64,000 nucleotides of DNA from Actinomadura luteofluorescens (GTDB taxonomy: Bacteria; Actinomycetota; Actinomycetes; Streptosporangiales; Streptosporangiaceae), in NCBI RefSeq assembly GCF_013409365.1, contig NZ_JACCBA010000001.1, positions 4,340,001-4,404,000 on the forward strand, given 5' to 3'. Under the pieces are notes generated by a model. It was not told the origin of the DNA. It worked only from the letters and a program-made list of their open reading frames with translations, and made no database searches. A program made the translations under genes and the position numbers. Shown here piece by piece: positions 43,976 through 52,742 of the stretch. How positions within the stretch are numbered: the first letter of the stretch is position 1; each line of letters begins with the position of its first letter.

Positions 43976-44956
43976 CTACGCCTTGGGACGGCGCAGCAGG
44001 AAGGGCCGCACGCGCCCCAGCCCCTGCAGCGGGCGGGGACGCAGACCGGAGGCGTCGTAGGGCCCGGACGGCAGCGCCGAGACCAGGCCGGCGTCGGCCA
44101 GAACCGTCCCCGGATAGGCGGTGGACGTCAGGCGCGCGGCCATGTTGACGGGCGTACCGAACACGTCGCCCAGCCGCTGGATGACCTCGCCGTAGGCGAG
44201 GCCGACGCGGACCTTGGGGAAGTCGGGGTCCTCGTTGAACCGCTCCGCGACGCGCAGCCCGATCTCCGCGGCGGCGCCGGCGGCGGGCGCGACGAACAGG
44301 ACCTCGTCGCCGAGCGTCTTGACGACGCGGCCCCCGCACTCGGCGACGATGTGCGTGACGGCCCACTCGAAGCGCTCGACGAAACCGGCGAGGGCGTCGC
44401 CGTCGAGGCTGCGGCTCAGCCGGGTGAACGACACGACGTCGGCGAACCCGACCGCGAGGAGCGCGACGCCCGCCGCGGGGTCGGCCCGCGCGGTGGCGGT
44501 GGACGCGGCGGCGCGCATCCCGGCGGCGGTGAGCTGGCGGCGCCAGCCGTGCAGCAGCAGCCGTTCGAACGAGGGCCGCAGCTCCTCGGTGGCGACCAGA
44601 GCCGCGGTGACCAGGTCGGACGTCACCGGCTCCTCGGACGGCAGGGCGCCCAGCCGCTGGAGCCACACGTCGCCGAGCCAGCTGGCGAGCCGCCCCATGG
44701 TCTGGCCGACGGCGCGGACCAGCTGGAGCACCGTCTCCTCGTCCACCAGGTCGTGGGACAGCACCCCGCGGATCTCGACGAGCGCGGCCACGTCGCCGTC
44801 GGTGAAGGCGACCTCGTCGTCCGGCGGGACGGGGAAGCCGAGCGCCTGCCAGATGCGCCGCGCGAAGTCGTCCGAGACCCCCGCCCGGGCCTCGACCTCC
44901 CGGCGCGTGTAGCGCAGGGGGCCGCCGAGGAGGGTCTCCTCGATGTCGTCCGCCAT
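43976..44956 (-). CDS. Class III adenylate cyclase with N-terminal regulatory domain (Rv1264-like)
   Basis: 326 residues from ATG 44956. The N-terminal half (about 1-150) is all-helical (RYTRREVEARAGVSDDFARRIWQALGFP) and resembles the autoinhibitory domain of the pH-sensitive mycobacterial cyclase Rv1264. The C-terminal cyclase domain has the first metal Asp in VGFADVVSFTRLSR, the second in VVKTLGDEVLF, and the transition-state region VFGTPVNMAARLTS. It should make cAMP as a homodimer. It is divergent from a MerR-family regulator across an 89-base gap with a perfect palindrome. Confidence 0.9.
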   Translation of the reverse strand: MADDIEETLLGGPLRYTRREVEARAGVSDDFARRIWQALGFPVPPDDEVAFTDGDVAALVEIRGVLSHDLVDEETVLQLVRAVGQTMGRLASWLGDVWLQRLGALPSEEPVTSDLVTAALVATEELRPSFERLLLHGWRRQLTAAGMRAAASTATARADPAAGVALLAVGFADVVSFTRLSRSLDGDALAGFVERFEWAVTHIVAECGGRVVKTLGDEVLFVAPAAGAAAEIGLRVAERFNEDPDFPKVRVGLAYGEVIQRLGDVFGTPVNMAARLTSTAYPGTVLADAGLVSALPSGPYDASGLRPRPLQGLGRVRPFLLRRPKA

Positions 44957-44974
44957 GCGGGCAACCCTATGTGC

Positions 44975-44986
44975 CATCGATCGATG
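44975..44986. promoter_or_regulatory. 12-bp palindrome between cyclase and MerR genes
   Basis: CATCGATCGATG is perfectly self-complementary and lies 19 bases upstream of the cyclase start in the divergent promoter region. It is a candidate MerR operator. Confidence 0.45.
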
Positions 44987-45045
44987 TAACAATGAGGTGG
45001 GGGTAAGATCACGGCGGTCACGACGACACGAGCCGGCGGACGGGG

Positions 45046-45825
45046 ATGGCCGAGTACCGAATCGACGAGCTGGCGCGGCTGGCGGGCAGCACGGTGCGCA
45101 ACATCCGCGCCTACCAGGACCGCGGCCTGCTGCCGCCGCCCCGCCTCGAAGGCCGGGTCGGCATGTACGACGACACGCACCTGGCGCGGCTCCGGCTGAT
45201 CGGCAAGCTGCTCGCCCGCGGCTACACCTTCGCGATCATCAAGGACCTGCTGGGCGCCTGGGAGACCGGCAAGGACGTCGCCGAGGTGCTCGGCCTGGAG
45301 AAGGTCCTCACCGACCCGTGGTCGGACGAGATCCCCGGCACCGTCGCCTACGAGGACCTGGTCGCGAAGTTCGGCTCCGGCCTGGACGAGGACCAGGTCG
45401 CCCGCACCCTGGAGCGGACGGTCGAGCTCGGCCTGATCGAGCCGGACGGGGACAAGTACCGCGTCCCGAGCCCGCGGCTGCTGCACGTCGGCGCCGAACT
45501 CGTCGCCGCCGGAATCCCGCTGGACTCCGTCCTCGACATCGCCGGGCAGATCCGCGCCGACTGCGACGTGATCGCCGGGCGGTTCGTGAGCCTCGTCCAG
45601 GAGCACGTGTTCACGCGGCTTGAGGGGCCCGTCCCGGACGGCGAGGAAGTGGGCGAGGAGGTGGGCGAGGTCGCGGAGGTGGTCCGCCGGATGCGTCCGC
45701 TGGTGAAGATGGTCGTCGACCCGTTCATCGCGCGGGCCATGGAGGCCCGCGTCCAGGCGGCCCTCGGCGACCACCTCGAAATGATCAGGGACGCCCTCGG
45801 GCGGCGGCCCGCCGGCGACGACTGA
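45046..45825 (+). CDS. MerR-family transcriptional regulator
   Basis: 259 residues from ATG 45046. The MerR helix-turn-helix and wing (RIDELARLAGSTVRNIRAYQDRGLLPPPRLEGRVGMYDD) are followed by LARLRLIGKLLARGYTFAIIKDLL. The long C-terminal region (about 90-259) is helical and acidic, with LDEDQVARTLERTVELGLI resembling an internal winged helix. No Cys cluster, so not a metal sensor. Its divergent neighbour is an adenylate cyclase, a plausible target. Confidence 0.88.
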   Translation: MAEYRIDELARLAGSTVRNIRAYQDRGLLPPPRLEGRVGMYDDTHLARLRLIGKLLARGYTFAIIKDLLGAWETGKDVAEVLGLEKVLTDPWSDEIPGTVAYEDLVAKFGSGLDEDQVARTLERTVELGLIEPDGDKYRVPSPRLLHVGAELVAAGIPLDSVLDIAGQIRADCDVIAGRFVSLVQEHVFTRLEGPVPDGEEVGEEVGEVAEVVRRMRPLVKMVVDPFIARAMEARVQAALGDHLEMIRDALGRRPAGDD

Positions 45826-45829
45826 GCCG

Positions 45830-47434
45830 CTACAGCAGCGTCGCGCCCCAGACCACCTTCACCTCGTGCGGCGAGCCCTCGGAGTCGGTGAAGGTCAGCG
45901 TGCCCTGCCCCGGCAGGCCGATGAGCGCCGTGCGCAGCGTCAGCGTCAGGCTCGTCGTGCCGTCCTCGGGCATGCCGCCCTGCATCTGCGACAGGATCAG
46001 CTGGTTCGACGACGTCATCGCCGTCCACGACACCGGGCCGCTCTTCGCCTCGAGGTCGACCCGGGCGGTCTTCGTCCCGTACATCTCGACCTTCGCGGGA
46101 TTGACGACCAGGACGCCGGGCGGCTTGGGCGAACTGGACGGCGGCACCGGTTGCTGCGGCGTCGGCGACGGGCCCTCCGGGCTCTCCTGGTTCTTCTCGT
46201 GGGTCTGCGGGTCGGGCGGCGGCTGGCCGGGACGGGCCTGCGCGCCCCCGCCGGGCCCCTGCGGCGCCTGCCTGCCGTGCCCCTGGCCCTCCGGCCTCTC
46301 CTGCGTGATCGAGGGCGCCGGATGCGTGCGGAACGGCGGCCACGACAGCGTCCCCCCGCCGATCCCGGGCCCCATCACGACCGCGATGGCGAGGGCCGCG
46401 GCCAGCGCGCCCACCATGCCGCCGCCGGTGAACAGCCACCGGCGCGTGAACGGCGACGGCACGTCCGGCTGGCTCGGCAGGCCGGACGGGGTCAGCGTCC
46501 CGCCGCGCGCCGCGATGTCGGCGCGGTAGCCCGCCAGCTCGGGATCCGTCGCGGTGTGCATGACGCGGTGCCGCAGCGCCGCGGGCAGCACCGGCGCGGG
46601 CGCCCGGCGCAGCAGCGCGGCCGCGGTCACCCCCGCCCGCGCACGGCAGTCGTCGCAGCCGGCGGCGTGCAGCTCGGTTTCGGGATCGACCGGGGAGACC
46701 TCGCCGCGGCGGCGCGCACGCCACCACGGACCCTTGACCGGCTCCGCCGGAGGGGGCTCCTCCGGGCGGTCCGGAGCCCGTGCCGCCAGGACGGGGATCG
46801 CCGCGGACCGGGACTCCCCGGCCGTCCGCGCGGCGGCGGCGCACTCGCGTCGCGCGCGGCCGATCTCCCGCTGCAGGGCGGCGTCGAGCTGGGCCCGCGC
46901 CCTGCGCACCCGCGCGGCGGCCCGCCGCGCGGACAGGCCGAGCGTCGCCCCGAGGCGTGCCGGACGCAGGCCGTGCCGGTGCGTCAGGAGCATCACCTCC
47001 TGGTCGACGGGCTCCAGCCGGGACAGGCTCGCGCGCAGAAGGTCGTGGAGTTCGTCCGACCGCGGCCGGTCCGGCGCCGGGTCGCCGTCCTCGGCACGGT
47101 CCAGGAACGGCGTGTCGGAGAACTCGCCGTCCCGGTCCCAGAACAGCACCTTCGGGCGGCCGCGGCGGATGCAGCGGCGCCGCGCCGCGCCGTACAACCA
47201 GGAACTCAGATACAGGTGGTCGCGCATTCGGGGAGCGCGGCGGCAGGCGTCGATGAACGCGTCATGAACGATGTCGGCGGATGCTTTCCCGTCTCCCGAC
47301 ATCGACAGCGCGTAATCGTAAAGGCGCTCGCCGTATTCGTCGTAGAGCGCGGCCAGTGCCGCCTCGTCACCCTCGTTCAAACCCTTGACGAGCTTGCGGT
47401 CGGCTGTGGGGGCGGAGGTGGACAACCTGGGCAT
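45830..47434 (-). CDS. ECF-type sigma factor fused to anti-sigma-like, transmembrane and extracellular domains
   Basis: 534 residues. Sigma region 2 (AALAALYDEYGERLYDYALS, ADIVHDAFIDACRR) and region 4 (LSRLEPVDQEVMLLTHRHGL, then ARLGATLGLSARRAAARVRRAR) occupy residues 15-190. At about 255 there is H-x3-C-x2-C (ELHAAGCDDCRARAG), the zinc motif of ZAS anti-sigma factors. A membrane span follows (WLFTGGGMVGALAAALAIAVVMG, about 330), then a 90-residue Pro/Gly/Gln linker and a beta-rich outer domain (VEMYGTKTARVDLEAKSG to VKVVWGATLL). One polypeptide thus holds promoter specificity, inhibitor and sensor. Confidence 0.85.
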   Translation of the reverse strand: MPRLSTSAPTADRKLVKGLNEGDEAALAALYDEYGERLYDYALSMSGDGKASADIVHDAFIDACRRAPRMRDHLYLSSWLYGAARRRCIRRGRPKVLFWDRDGEFSDTPFLDRAEDGDPAPDRPRSDELHDLLRASLSRLEPVDQEVMLLTHRHGLRPARLGATLGLSARRAAARVRRARAQLDAALQREIGRARRECAAAARTAGESRSAAIPVLAARAPDRPEEPPPAEPVKGPWWRARRRGEVSPVDPETELHAAGCDDCRARAGVTAAALLRRAPAPVLPAALRHRVMHTATDPELAGYRADIAARGGTLTPSGLPSQPDVPSPFTRRWLFTGGGMVGALAAALAIAVVMGPGIGGGTLSWPPFRTHPAPSITQERPEGQGHGRQAPQGPGGGAQARPGQPPPDPQTHEKNQESPEGPSPTPQQPVPPSSSPKPPGVLVVNPAKVEMYGTKTARVDLEAKSGPVSWTAMTSSNQLILSQMQGGMPEDGTTSLTLTLRTALIGLPGQGTLTFTDSEGSPHEVKVVWGATLL

Positions 47435-47787
47435 TCACGCTCCCGGCAGCGGAGTGTGGAAGTTGCCCCCATAGGGGCCATCCGGACAATCGGCCCACCT
47501 TGCATACACCCCCGAACCCCGCCCGCACCACTTGATCGACTGAAATCGCCACGAAAGTAACAGGCAGTGAGTTATCACGCCTCTGCGTGACCACCCGATC
47601 AATGACTCGGCGTCAGAATCCCCTAACCGAAGCGGTGTCAATCGGCACCCCGCACCTCCAGATCACCACCTGCGCACGGCCACCGAAGCACCTTTTTGTC
47701 GAATCCGGCTCCCGCAGCTCGAACCGCCCACTCTGGACGGCGGCGCCGAGTCCCGGGCCGTTCCCGGACGCACGCGGTGCGGGCGCG
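47435..47787. other. Intergenic region upstream of the sigma fusion gene
   Basis: No gene found in 353 bases. TCACGC (47575-47580), CTCT, GCGTGA (47585-47590) is a 6-bp inverted repeat about 140 bases upstream of the sigma gene. The stretch 47530-47580 is AT-richer than the surroundings and is the likely promoter of that gene. Confidence 0.4.
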
Positions 47788-48786
47788 CTAGCCCCGGCCG
47801 TTCGGGACGATCCGCCACCACGTCAGGCAACGCCATGCCCATTCGAAGGGGCCGTAGCGGGCACGGCGCAGCCATAGCCAGCTGAAAGCCAGCTCGACCA
47901 GGAACACTCCCGCGCCGGTGGAGAACGCCATTCCGTAATCGGGCTCGTCGCCGATCCGAAGCAGGCGATCGGCTGCCAGGATCAGCAGCGTGGCGGCGAG
48001 GTAACCCGTCAGGGCGGTTCTGCCGAGGGGCGCCAGCGCGCCCAGTGCCCGCCGGATCCGTGTTCGCATCAGCAGCACGACCGCCGCGACGTAGGCGGCG
48101 GCCGTGGCCAGCCCCGCCACCGTCGCCGGTACGGAGCCGGAATCGACTCCCTTGCCGATCTGCAGGGAATTCAGCGCGACGGCGAGCACGCCGGTCACAC
48201 CCAGGACGTTGCGGATCCGGCCCGTCGACAACCCGAGCAGCTTTTCCACGCCATATCTCGCCGCTCCGAAGCCGACCAGAAAGAGCCCCGGAATGAGGGT
48301 GATACCGCCGACAGCGGCGGCGGCCGCGGTGGCGACACCACCCAAGGTCAGGATGAGGCGCCAGCCGGGGATCAGCGACGCGGGCAGCAGGACGACGAGG
48401 CCGACGACGGCGTACGTCAGCAGCACCTCGCGAGGCTGGAACAGCCGGTGCAACGCACCGAGGGGAATCAGGAACCCCAGCCTGGCCAGCATGACCAGCC
48501 TCGGGCTGTGCGTCTGGCTCTGAACCCCGTCCAGGAACAGGCCGAAACTCAGCCCGAACAGGAACGAGAAGATCGGGAAGAACCTCTGGTGCAGCAGAGT
48601 CTCGTACGCCCAGTGCCCGAGACCATCGTCCGGGCCCGAAGTCGGCATCCCCGTGATGCCCACAGTGTTCACCAAGGTGATGCCGAAGAGCGCGAATCCG
48701 CGCAGCACGTCGACCTCGGTGAGGCGCACGGGCTTTCCCGATCGGTCCGCGAGTTCCGCCGTGACCGCCGTCGACGAAGTCGGCAC
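47788..48786 (-). CDS. DUF418 multi-span membrane protein
   Basis: 332 residues with eight or more hydrophobic segments. The DUF418 signature is clear: EVDVLRGFALFGITLVNTVG at the N-terminus, HQRFFPIFSFLFGLSFGLFL, then PLGRTALTGYLAATLLIL, ending in the FEWAWRCLTWWR motif typical of the family. The function is unproven; relatives are linked to acyltransferase-3-like transport or modification of envelope glycans. No partner is evident next to it. Confidence 0.88.
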   Translation of the reverse strand: MPTSSTAVTAELADRSGKPVRLTEVDVLRGFALFGITLVNTVGITGMPTSGPDDGLGHWAYETLLHQRFFPIFSFLFGLSFGLFLDGVQSQTHSPRLVMLARLGFLIPLGALHRLFQPREVLLTYAVVGLVVLLPASLIPGWRLILTLGGVATAAAAAVGGITLIPGLFLVGFGAARYGVEKLLGLSTGRIRNVLGVTGVLAVALNSLQIGKGVDSGSVPATVAGLATAAAYVAAVVLLMRTRIRRALGALAPLGRTALTGYLAATLLILAADRLLRIGDEPDYGMAFSTGAGVFLVELAFSWLWLRRARYGPFEWAWRCLTWWRIVPNGRG

Positions 48787-48832
48787 CGCCCAACCACATC
48801 ACATCCGGCCGCGCTCCGGCGTCGCCGCCGGA

Positions 48833-50443
48833 TCAGGTGATCGTGTGCACCGTGAGGTCGCCGTCCCGGTACATCTGCCGGAGGGTCTTCTTGGAGAACT
48901 TGCCGACGCTGGTCTTCGGGACCTCGGCGACGAAGGCCCAGCGCTCCGGAAGCTGCCACCTGGCGACCCGGCCGGCGAGGAACTCCCGCAGTTCCGCCGC
49001 CGTGACCTCCGCCCCGTCCCGCACGACGACGGACGCGAGCGGGCGCTCCTGCCAGCGGTCGTCGGGCACGCCCACCACCGCCGCCTCCACGACGTCCGGA
49101 TGGGCCATCAGCTGGTTCTCCAGCTCCACCGACGAGATCCACTCCCCGCCCGACTTGATGACGTCCTTCGCCCGGTCGGTGAGGACGAGGTACCCGTCCG
49201 GGGACAGCGTCCCGACGTCCCCGGTGCGCAGCCAGCCGTCGTGGAACCTTTCGGGGTCCTCGTCCAGGTGGTAGGCGCCGGTGATCCACGGCCCGCGGAT
49301 CTCGACCTCCCCGACGGCCTCCCCGTCGCTCGGCAGCACCACGTCGCCGTCCCCCACGATCCGCATCTCCAGCCCGGAGAGGACGCGGCCCTGGCTCACC
49401 CGCGCCCGCCACGCGTCCACGCCCTCCGCCCCGGGCGGCGGGTGCGCGACCGACGCGACCGGCGAGGTCTCCGTCATCCCCCACGCCTGCACGATCCGGA
49501 CGCCGATCTCCTCGAACCCGCGCATCAGCGACTCCGGCACCGCCGACCCGCCGCACGGGACGAGCCGCAGCGAGGTCAGGTCCGACCCGTGCTCCTTCGC
49601 GTACCGCAGGACGTCCGACCAGATCGTCGGCACCGCTCCCGCGACCGTCGGACGCTCGGCCTCGATGAGCCGGACGAGCGGCTCGGCCTGAAGGAACCGG
49701 TCCGGCATCACCAGCGACGCGCCCGCCATCACCGCCGCGTAGGGCAGCCCCCAGGCGTTCGCGTGGAACATCGGCACCACCGGCAGGACCACGTCGGACG
49801 CGCTCAGCCCCATCGCGTTCCCCGTGCACGTCGACATCGAGTGCAGGTACGCCGACCGGTGCGAGTAGACGACGCCCTTCGGGTTGCCCGTCGTCCCGCT
49901 CGTGTAGCACATCGCCGCGGCCGACCGCTCGTCGATCTCCGGCCACGCGAACGTCGCCGGCGCCGCCGCGAGCAGCTCCTCGTAGCCGTGCACCTCCTTG
50001 CCGGCGCCCTCCAGCGGCGCGGTGTCGCCCTCCCCGACGACCACCACGTGCCGGACGGTCTCGAACCGCGCCAGCACCGGCGCCAGCAGCGGGATCAGCG
50101 ACGCGTCCGCGATGACGACCCGGTCCTCGGCGTGGTTCGCGATGTAGACGAGCTGGTCGGGGAACAGCCGCAGGTTCAGCGTGTGCAGCACGGCCCCCAT
50201 CGACGGGACCGCCAGGTAGGCCTCCAGGTGCTCGGTGTTGTTCCACATGAACGTGGCGACCCGCTGGTCCCCGTCCACCCCGAGCCCCCGCAGCGCTCCC
50301 GCCAGCCGCGCGGCGCGCTCGCCCACCTCCGCGTTCGTGCGGCGCCGCGTCCCCTCCCCCGTCCACGTGGAGACCGCGGCCTCCCCGAAGACCCCGGCCC
50401 CGCAGCGCATGATCGTCGTAATGGTCAACGGAAAGTCCTGCAT
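48833..50443 (-). CDS. Long-chain acyl-CoA synthetase (AMP-forming)
   Basis: 536 residues from ATG 50443. Adenylation motifs: P-loop MCYTSGTTGNPKGVVYSH, A5 QAWGMTETSP, A7 GWLRTGDVGTLSPDGYL, A8 DRAKDVIKSGGEWISSVELE, and the AMP-forming catalytic Lys in KTSVGKFSKKTLR. It activates a medium- or long-chain fatty acid (or 3-(methylthio)propionate-type acid) to its CoA thioester. An in-frame upstream extension exists, but it runs through an inverted repeat and is rejected. Its upstream region holds one arm of that repeat. Confidence 0.93.
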   Translation of the reverse strand: MQDFPLTITTIMRCGAGVFGEAAVSTWTGEGTRRRTNAEVGERAARLAGALRGLGVDGDQRVATFMWNNTEHLEAYLAVPSMGAVLHTLNLRLFPDQLVYIANHAEDRVVIADASLIPLLAPVLARFETVRHVVVVGEGDTAPLEGAGKEVHGYEELLAAAPATFAWPEIDERSAAAMCYTSGTTGNPKGVVYSHRSAYLHSMSTCTGNAMGLSASDVVLPVVPMFHANAWGLPYAAVMAGASLVMPDRFLQAEPLVRLIEAERPTVAGAVPTIWSDVLRYAKEHGSDLTSLRLVPCGGSAVPESLMRGFEEIGVRIVQAWGMTETSPVASVAHPPPGAEGVDAWRARVSQGRVLSGLEMRIVGDGDVVLPSDGEAVGEVEIRGPWITGAYHLDEDPERFHDGWLRTGDVGTLSPDGYLVLTDRAKDVIKSGGEWISSVELENQLMAHPDVVEAAVVGVPDDRWQERPLASVVVRDGAEVTAAELREFLAGRVARWQLPERWAFVAEVPKTSVGKFSKKTLRQMYRDGDLTVHTIT

Positions 50444-50471
50444 CGTGCTCAACACGGGGCGCTCTCTTTCT

Positions 50472-50589
50472 CCCAGGGGGCGACCCCCTGGAACCCCGTC
50501 ACGAGCCGGGCGATCCTCACGCCACGGTGCCGGTTTCCGTGCCCGTGCGGGTTCTCGTCGTGTCGCTGCGGTCGCCCGGCTCGACGGGC
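50472..50589 (+). repeat. Inverted repeat, left arm (~118 bp)
   Basis: Runs from CCCAGGGGGCGACCCCCTGG to GGTCGCCCGGCTCGACGGGC and is about 90 percent identical to the reverse complement of 50926-51045. The outer end is itself a perfect 8-bp hairpin (CCAGGGGG, CGA, CCCCCTGG at 50473-50491). Confidence 0.85.
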
Positions 50590-50925
50590 CGCGCGACCTC
50601 CAGGCGCCCAGAGCGCCTTCCGGCCACCCGACCCGCACCGGGTGCTGGGCCCCCCTCCACGAGTGGATTCAGGTGTCCTCATCCAAGAGCGCCGGATAGG
50701 ACAAATCAACCCTCCCAACCCCAAAACCAGGCGAGAACCCGCAGGCGATGTGCGCGAAGAGCACGCACGCGCGTGGCCTCTGAACGGGCGACGGCGCCCT
50801 CCGCGCAGGGCGCAGAATGCGTGACCCGCGCTTTTGGACGTGCCACGCCCGGACGCTCTTGGAGTCGACCTGTACCGGGGCCGCGGGCAGGCGCGTGGAG
50901 CGAGTGCAGCGAGCGCAACGCGCAT
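50590..50925. other. 336-bp spacer between inverted repeat arms
   Basis: GC-rich and Arg/Pro/Ala-coding in every frame, with no ribosome site or conserved-looking protein in either strand. No transposase is visible. I see no gene here. Confidence 0.5.
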
Positions 50926-51045
50926 GCCCGCCGAGCCGGGCGACCGCAGCGACACGACCTCAACCCGCACGGGCACAACACACCCGCACCGTGGCGTGAG
51001 GATCGCCCGGCTCGTGACGGGGGTTCCAGGGGGTCGCCCCCTGGG
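50926..51045 (-). repeat. Inverted repeat, right arm (~120 bp), also terminator of the SigE-type gene
   Basis: Reverse complement of the left arm, with differences concentrated around 50980-50990. Its outer hairpin (CCAGGGGG 51026-51033, TCG, CCCCCTGG 51037-51044) begins one base after the sigma gene's stop, so it probably ends that transcript. Confidence 0.85.
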
Positions 51046-51534
51046 CTAGTACAGCTCTCGGAGGCGGGTCATGGCTCTTGAGACGGTGGATTTGACCGTG
51101 CCCACGCTGACGCCGAGGACTTCGGCGATCTCGCGTTCGGACATGTCCTCGTAGTAGCGGAGCATGACGGCCAGGCGCTGGCGTTCGGGGAGGCGCCTGA
51201 GGGCGCGGCCCAGGGCGTCGCGCATCTCGCTGCGGTCGGTGTGGTCCTCGACGGGGCGGTCGGGGAGCTGGTCGGTGGGGTAGATCTCCAGCTTGCGGCG
51301 GCGCCACCAGGAGATCTGGGTGTTGACCATGGCGCGGCGCACGTAGCCGTCCAGGGCGGAGCGGTCCTCGATGCGGTCCCAGGCGAGGTAGGTCTTGGCC
51401 AGGGCGGCCTGGAGGAGGTCCTCGGCCTCGGCGCGGTCGCTGGTGAGCTGGGTGGCGGCCCTGAGCAGGACGGGGCCGCGTTCCACCACGTATGCGCGGA
51501 ACTCGTCGTGCCGCGTCGCGTTCACACCCACCAC
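51046..51534 (-). CDS. SigE-family RNA polymerase sigma factor (ECF)
   Basis: 162 residues from a GTG at 51534. Region 2: LLRAATQLTSDRAEAEDLLQAALAKTYLAWDRI and AMVNTQISWWRRRKLE. Region 4: LPERQRLAVMLRYYEDMSEREIAEVLGVSVGTVKSTVSRAM. It matches the short SigE-family sigma factors that are abundant in actinobacteria. No anti-sigma gene follows. Its stop is directly joined to a hairpin in the inverted repeat. The upstream gap 51535-51785 is AT-rich (palindrome CGTAATTACG at 51593-51602) and should hold its promoter. Confidence 0.9.
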   Translation of the reverse strand: MVGVNATRHDEFRAYVVERGPVLLRAATQLTSDRAEAEDLLQAALAKTYLAWDRIEDRSALDGYVRRAMVNTQISWWRRRKLEIYPTDQLPDRPVEDHTDRSEMRDALGRALRRLPERQRLAVMLRYYEDMSEREIAEVLGVSVGTVKSTVSRAMTRLRELY

Positions 51535-51785
51535 CGGACCAGGGGTTGGGGAGCCGAGCCGACTCCCGGTATGACGACGATCGCATGCCCGGCGTAATTA
51601 CGGGCCTACTAGAACAACATATCCGGGTCAACCAGTTTATATTCTTCTACCGAGGTAGATCAAACTTCCTCCACCCATTGACTTATCGCGACAAATCCGT
51701 CGACAGCCGGGTCACGGCGCGTGACTCTTGACTCACTGTCCTAACAGCAGTTGCCGAACGTCACGATCAATGCCGGAGTGCCGCG

Positions 51786-52742
51786 ATGCCGACGACCCAC
51801 CTCCGCCGGGCGGCGCACCGCCGGGCACTGTTCGCGGCCCCCGAAGGCCGGGAGGCCGCTCGCTCCGCGCCCGGGGTGAGCGGCATGGTGCTGGACGCGA
51901 GCCCGCATCTGCTGGTGGTGGCCGAAGCGGGGGCCCGGGGGGCCGAGACCCGCATCGCGATGAGCGAGGACACGGCGATCTGGCACGGCGGGCGCGGGGG
52001 CCCCGCCGCGCTGCGGCCGGGCCGGTCCGTGGTGGTCCGGCGGACCGGCGGCGGCCGCGCCGACCGGATCTGGGTGGGCATCGGCCGGGTCAGCGGGACG
52101 ATCCTCGCGTGCGGGCGCGGCACCGTGGAGGTGGACATGGGGCCGCACCGCGGGCGCGCCCACGTGGTGATCCCGCCGTCCGTCCTCGGTCCGGTGCTGG
52201 TCCGGCATCCGCGCCTGGAGCCCGGCTACCTGATCGACGTGATCTGTGTGGGGACCCCAGGGGGGCCGCAGGCGGTGCGGCCGGGCACGTCGCAGCCCGG
52301 TTACCGGGCGGCCGACCTCGCCGCGCCGGAGGCGGCCGCGCCGGTGCCGCGGGAACTGCGCGGGACGGCGACCTGGTTCGGCGGCGTGGAGGGGGAGTGG
52401 CGGGACGGGGCGTCCTACCCGGCGGTCGACCCCGAGGGGGACGCCGGGGGCTGCGCGGACGCCCCGACCGGATGCGCGCCGATGCCGTACCTGTCGATCG
52501 GCAGCCAGATCACCGTCCGCAACGACTGCGCGGGGCTGTCGGCGCCGGTGCCGGTGATCGAGTGCGGCTGCACGGCGGCGCGGTTCTGCGACCGGTGCGT
52601 GGAGTGCGACGCGTCGCCGCGGGGGCGGATCGTCGAACTGACCCCGGCCGCCTTCGCCGGGCTCGGCGGCGACCTGGCGGCCGGCTGCTTCAACGCGACC
52701 GTGCGGCCGGGCGGGCCGCGGGGGATGGAGGGGCCATGGTGA
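51786..52742 (+). CDS. Cys-rich protein of unknown function paired with a MauE-like gene
   Basis: 318 residues. Two recognisable parts: an N-terminal beta-barrel-like segment (GTILACGRGTVEVDMGPHRGRAHVVIP) and a C-terminal part (about 225-310) with six or more Cys, including IECGCTAARFCDRCVECDASP, and the strand YLSIGSQITVRND that recalls double-psi barrels. No signal peptide is evident. It overlaps the MauE-like gene by seven bases. The pairing suggests a role in disulfide or redox maturation near the membrane; not recognised beyond that. Confidence 0.6.
   Translation: MPTTHLRRAAHRRALFAAPEGREAARSAPGVSGMVLDASPHLLVVAEAGARGAETRIAMSEDTAIWHGGRGGPAALRPGRSVVVRRTGGGRADRIWVGIGRVSGTILACGRGTVEVDMGPHRGRAHVVIPPSVLGPVLVRHPRLEPGYLIDVICVGTPGGPQAVRPGTSQPGYRAADLAAPEAAAPVPRELRGTATWFGGVEGEWRDGASYPAVDPEGDAGGCADAPTGCAPMPYLSIGSQITVRNDCAGLSAPVPVIECGCTAARFCDRCVECDASPRGRIVELTPAAFAGLGGDLAAGCFNATVRPGGPRGMEGPW

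Noticed and set aside
50449..50976. 175-residue minus-strand and 184-residue plus-strand frames in the inverted-repeat region
   Set aside because: Both translate the repeat arms into the same Arg/Cys/Pro strings on opposite strands, a sign of repeat structure rather than coding.
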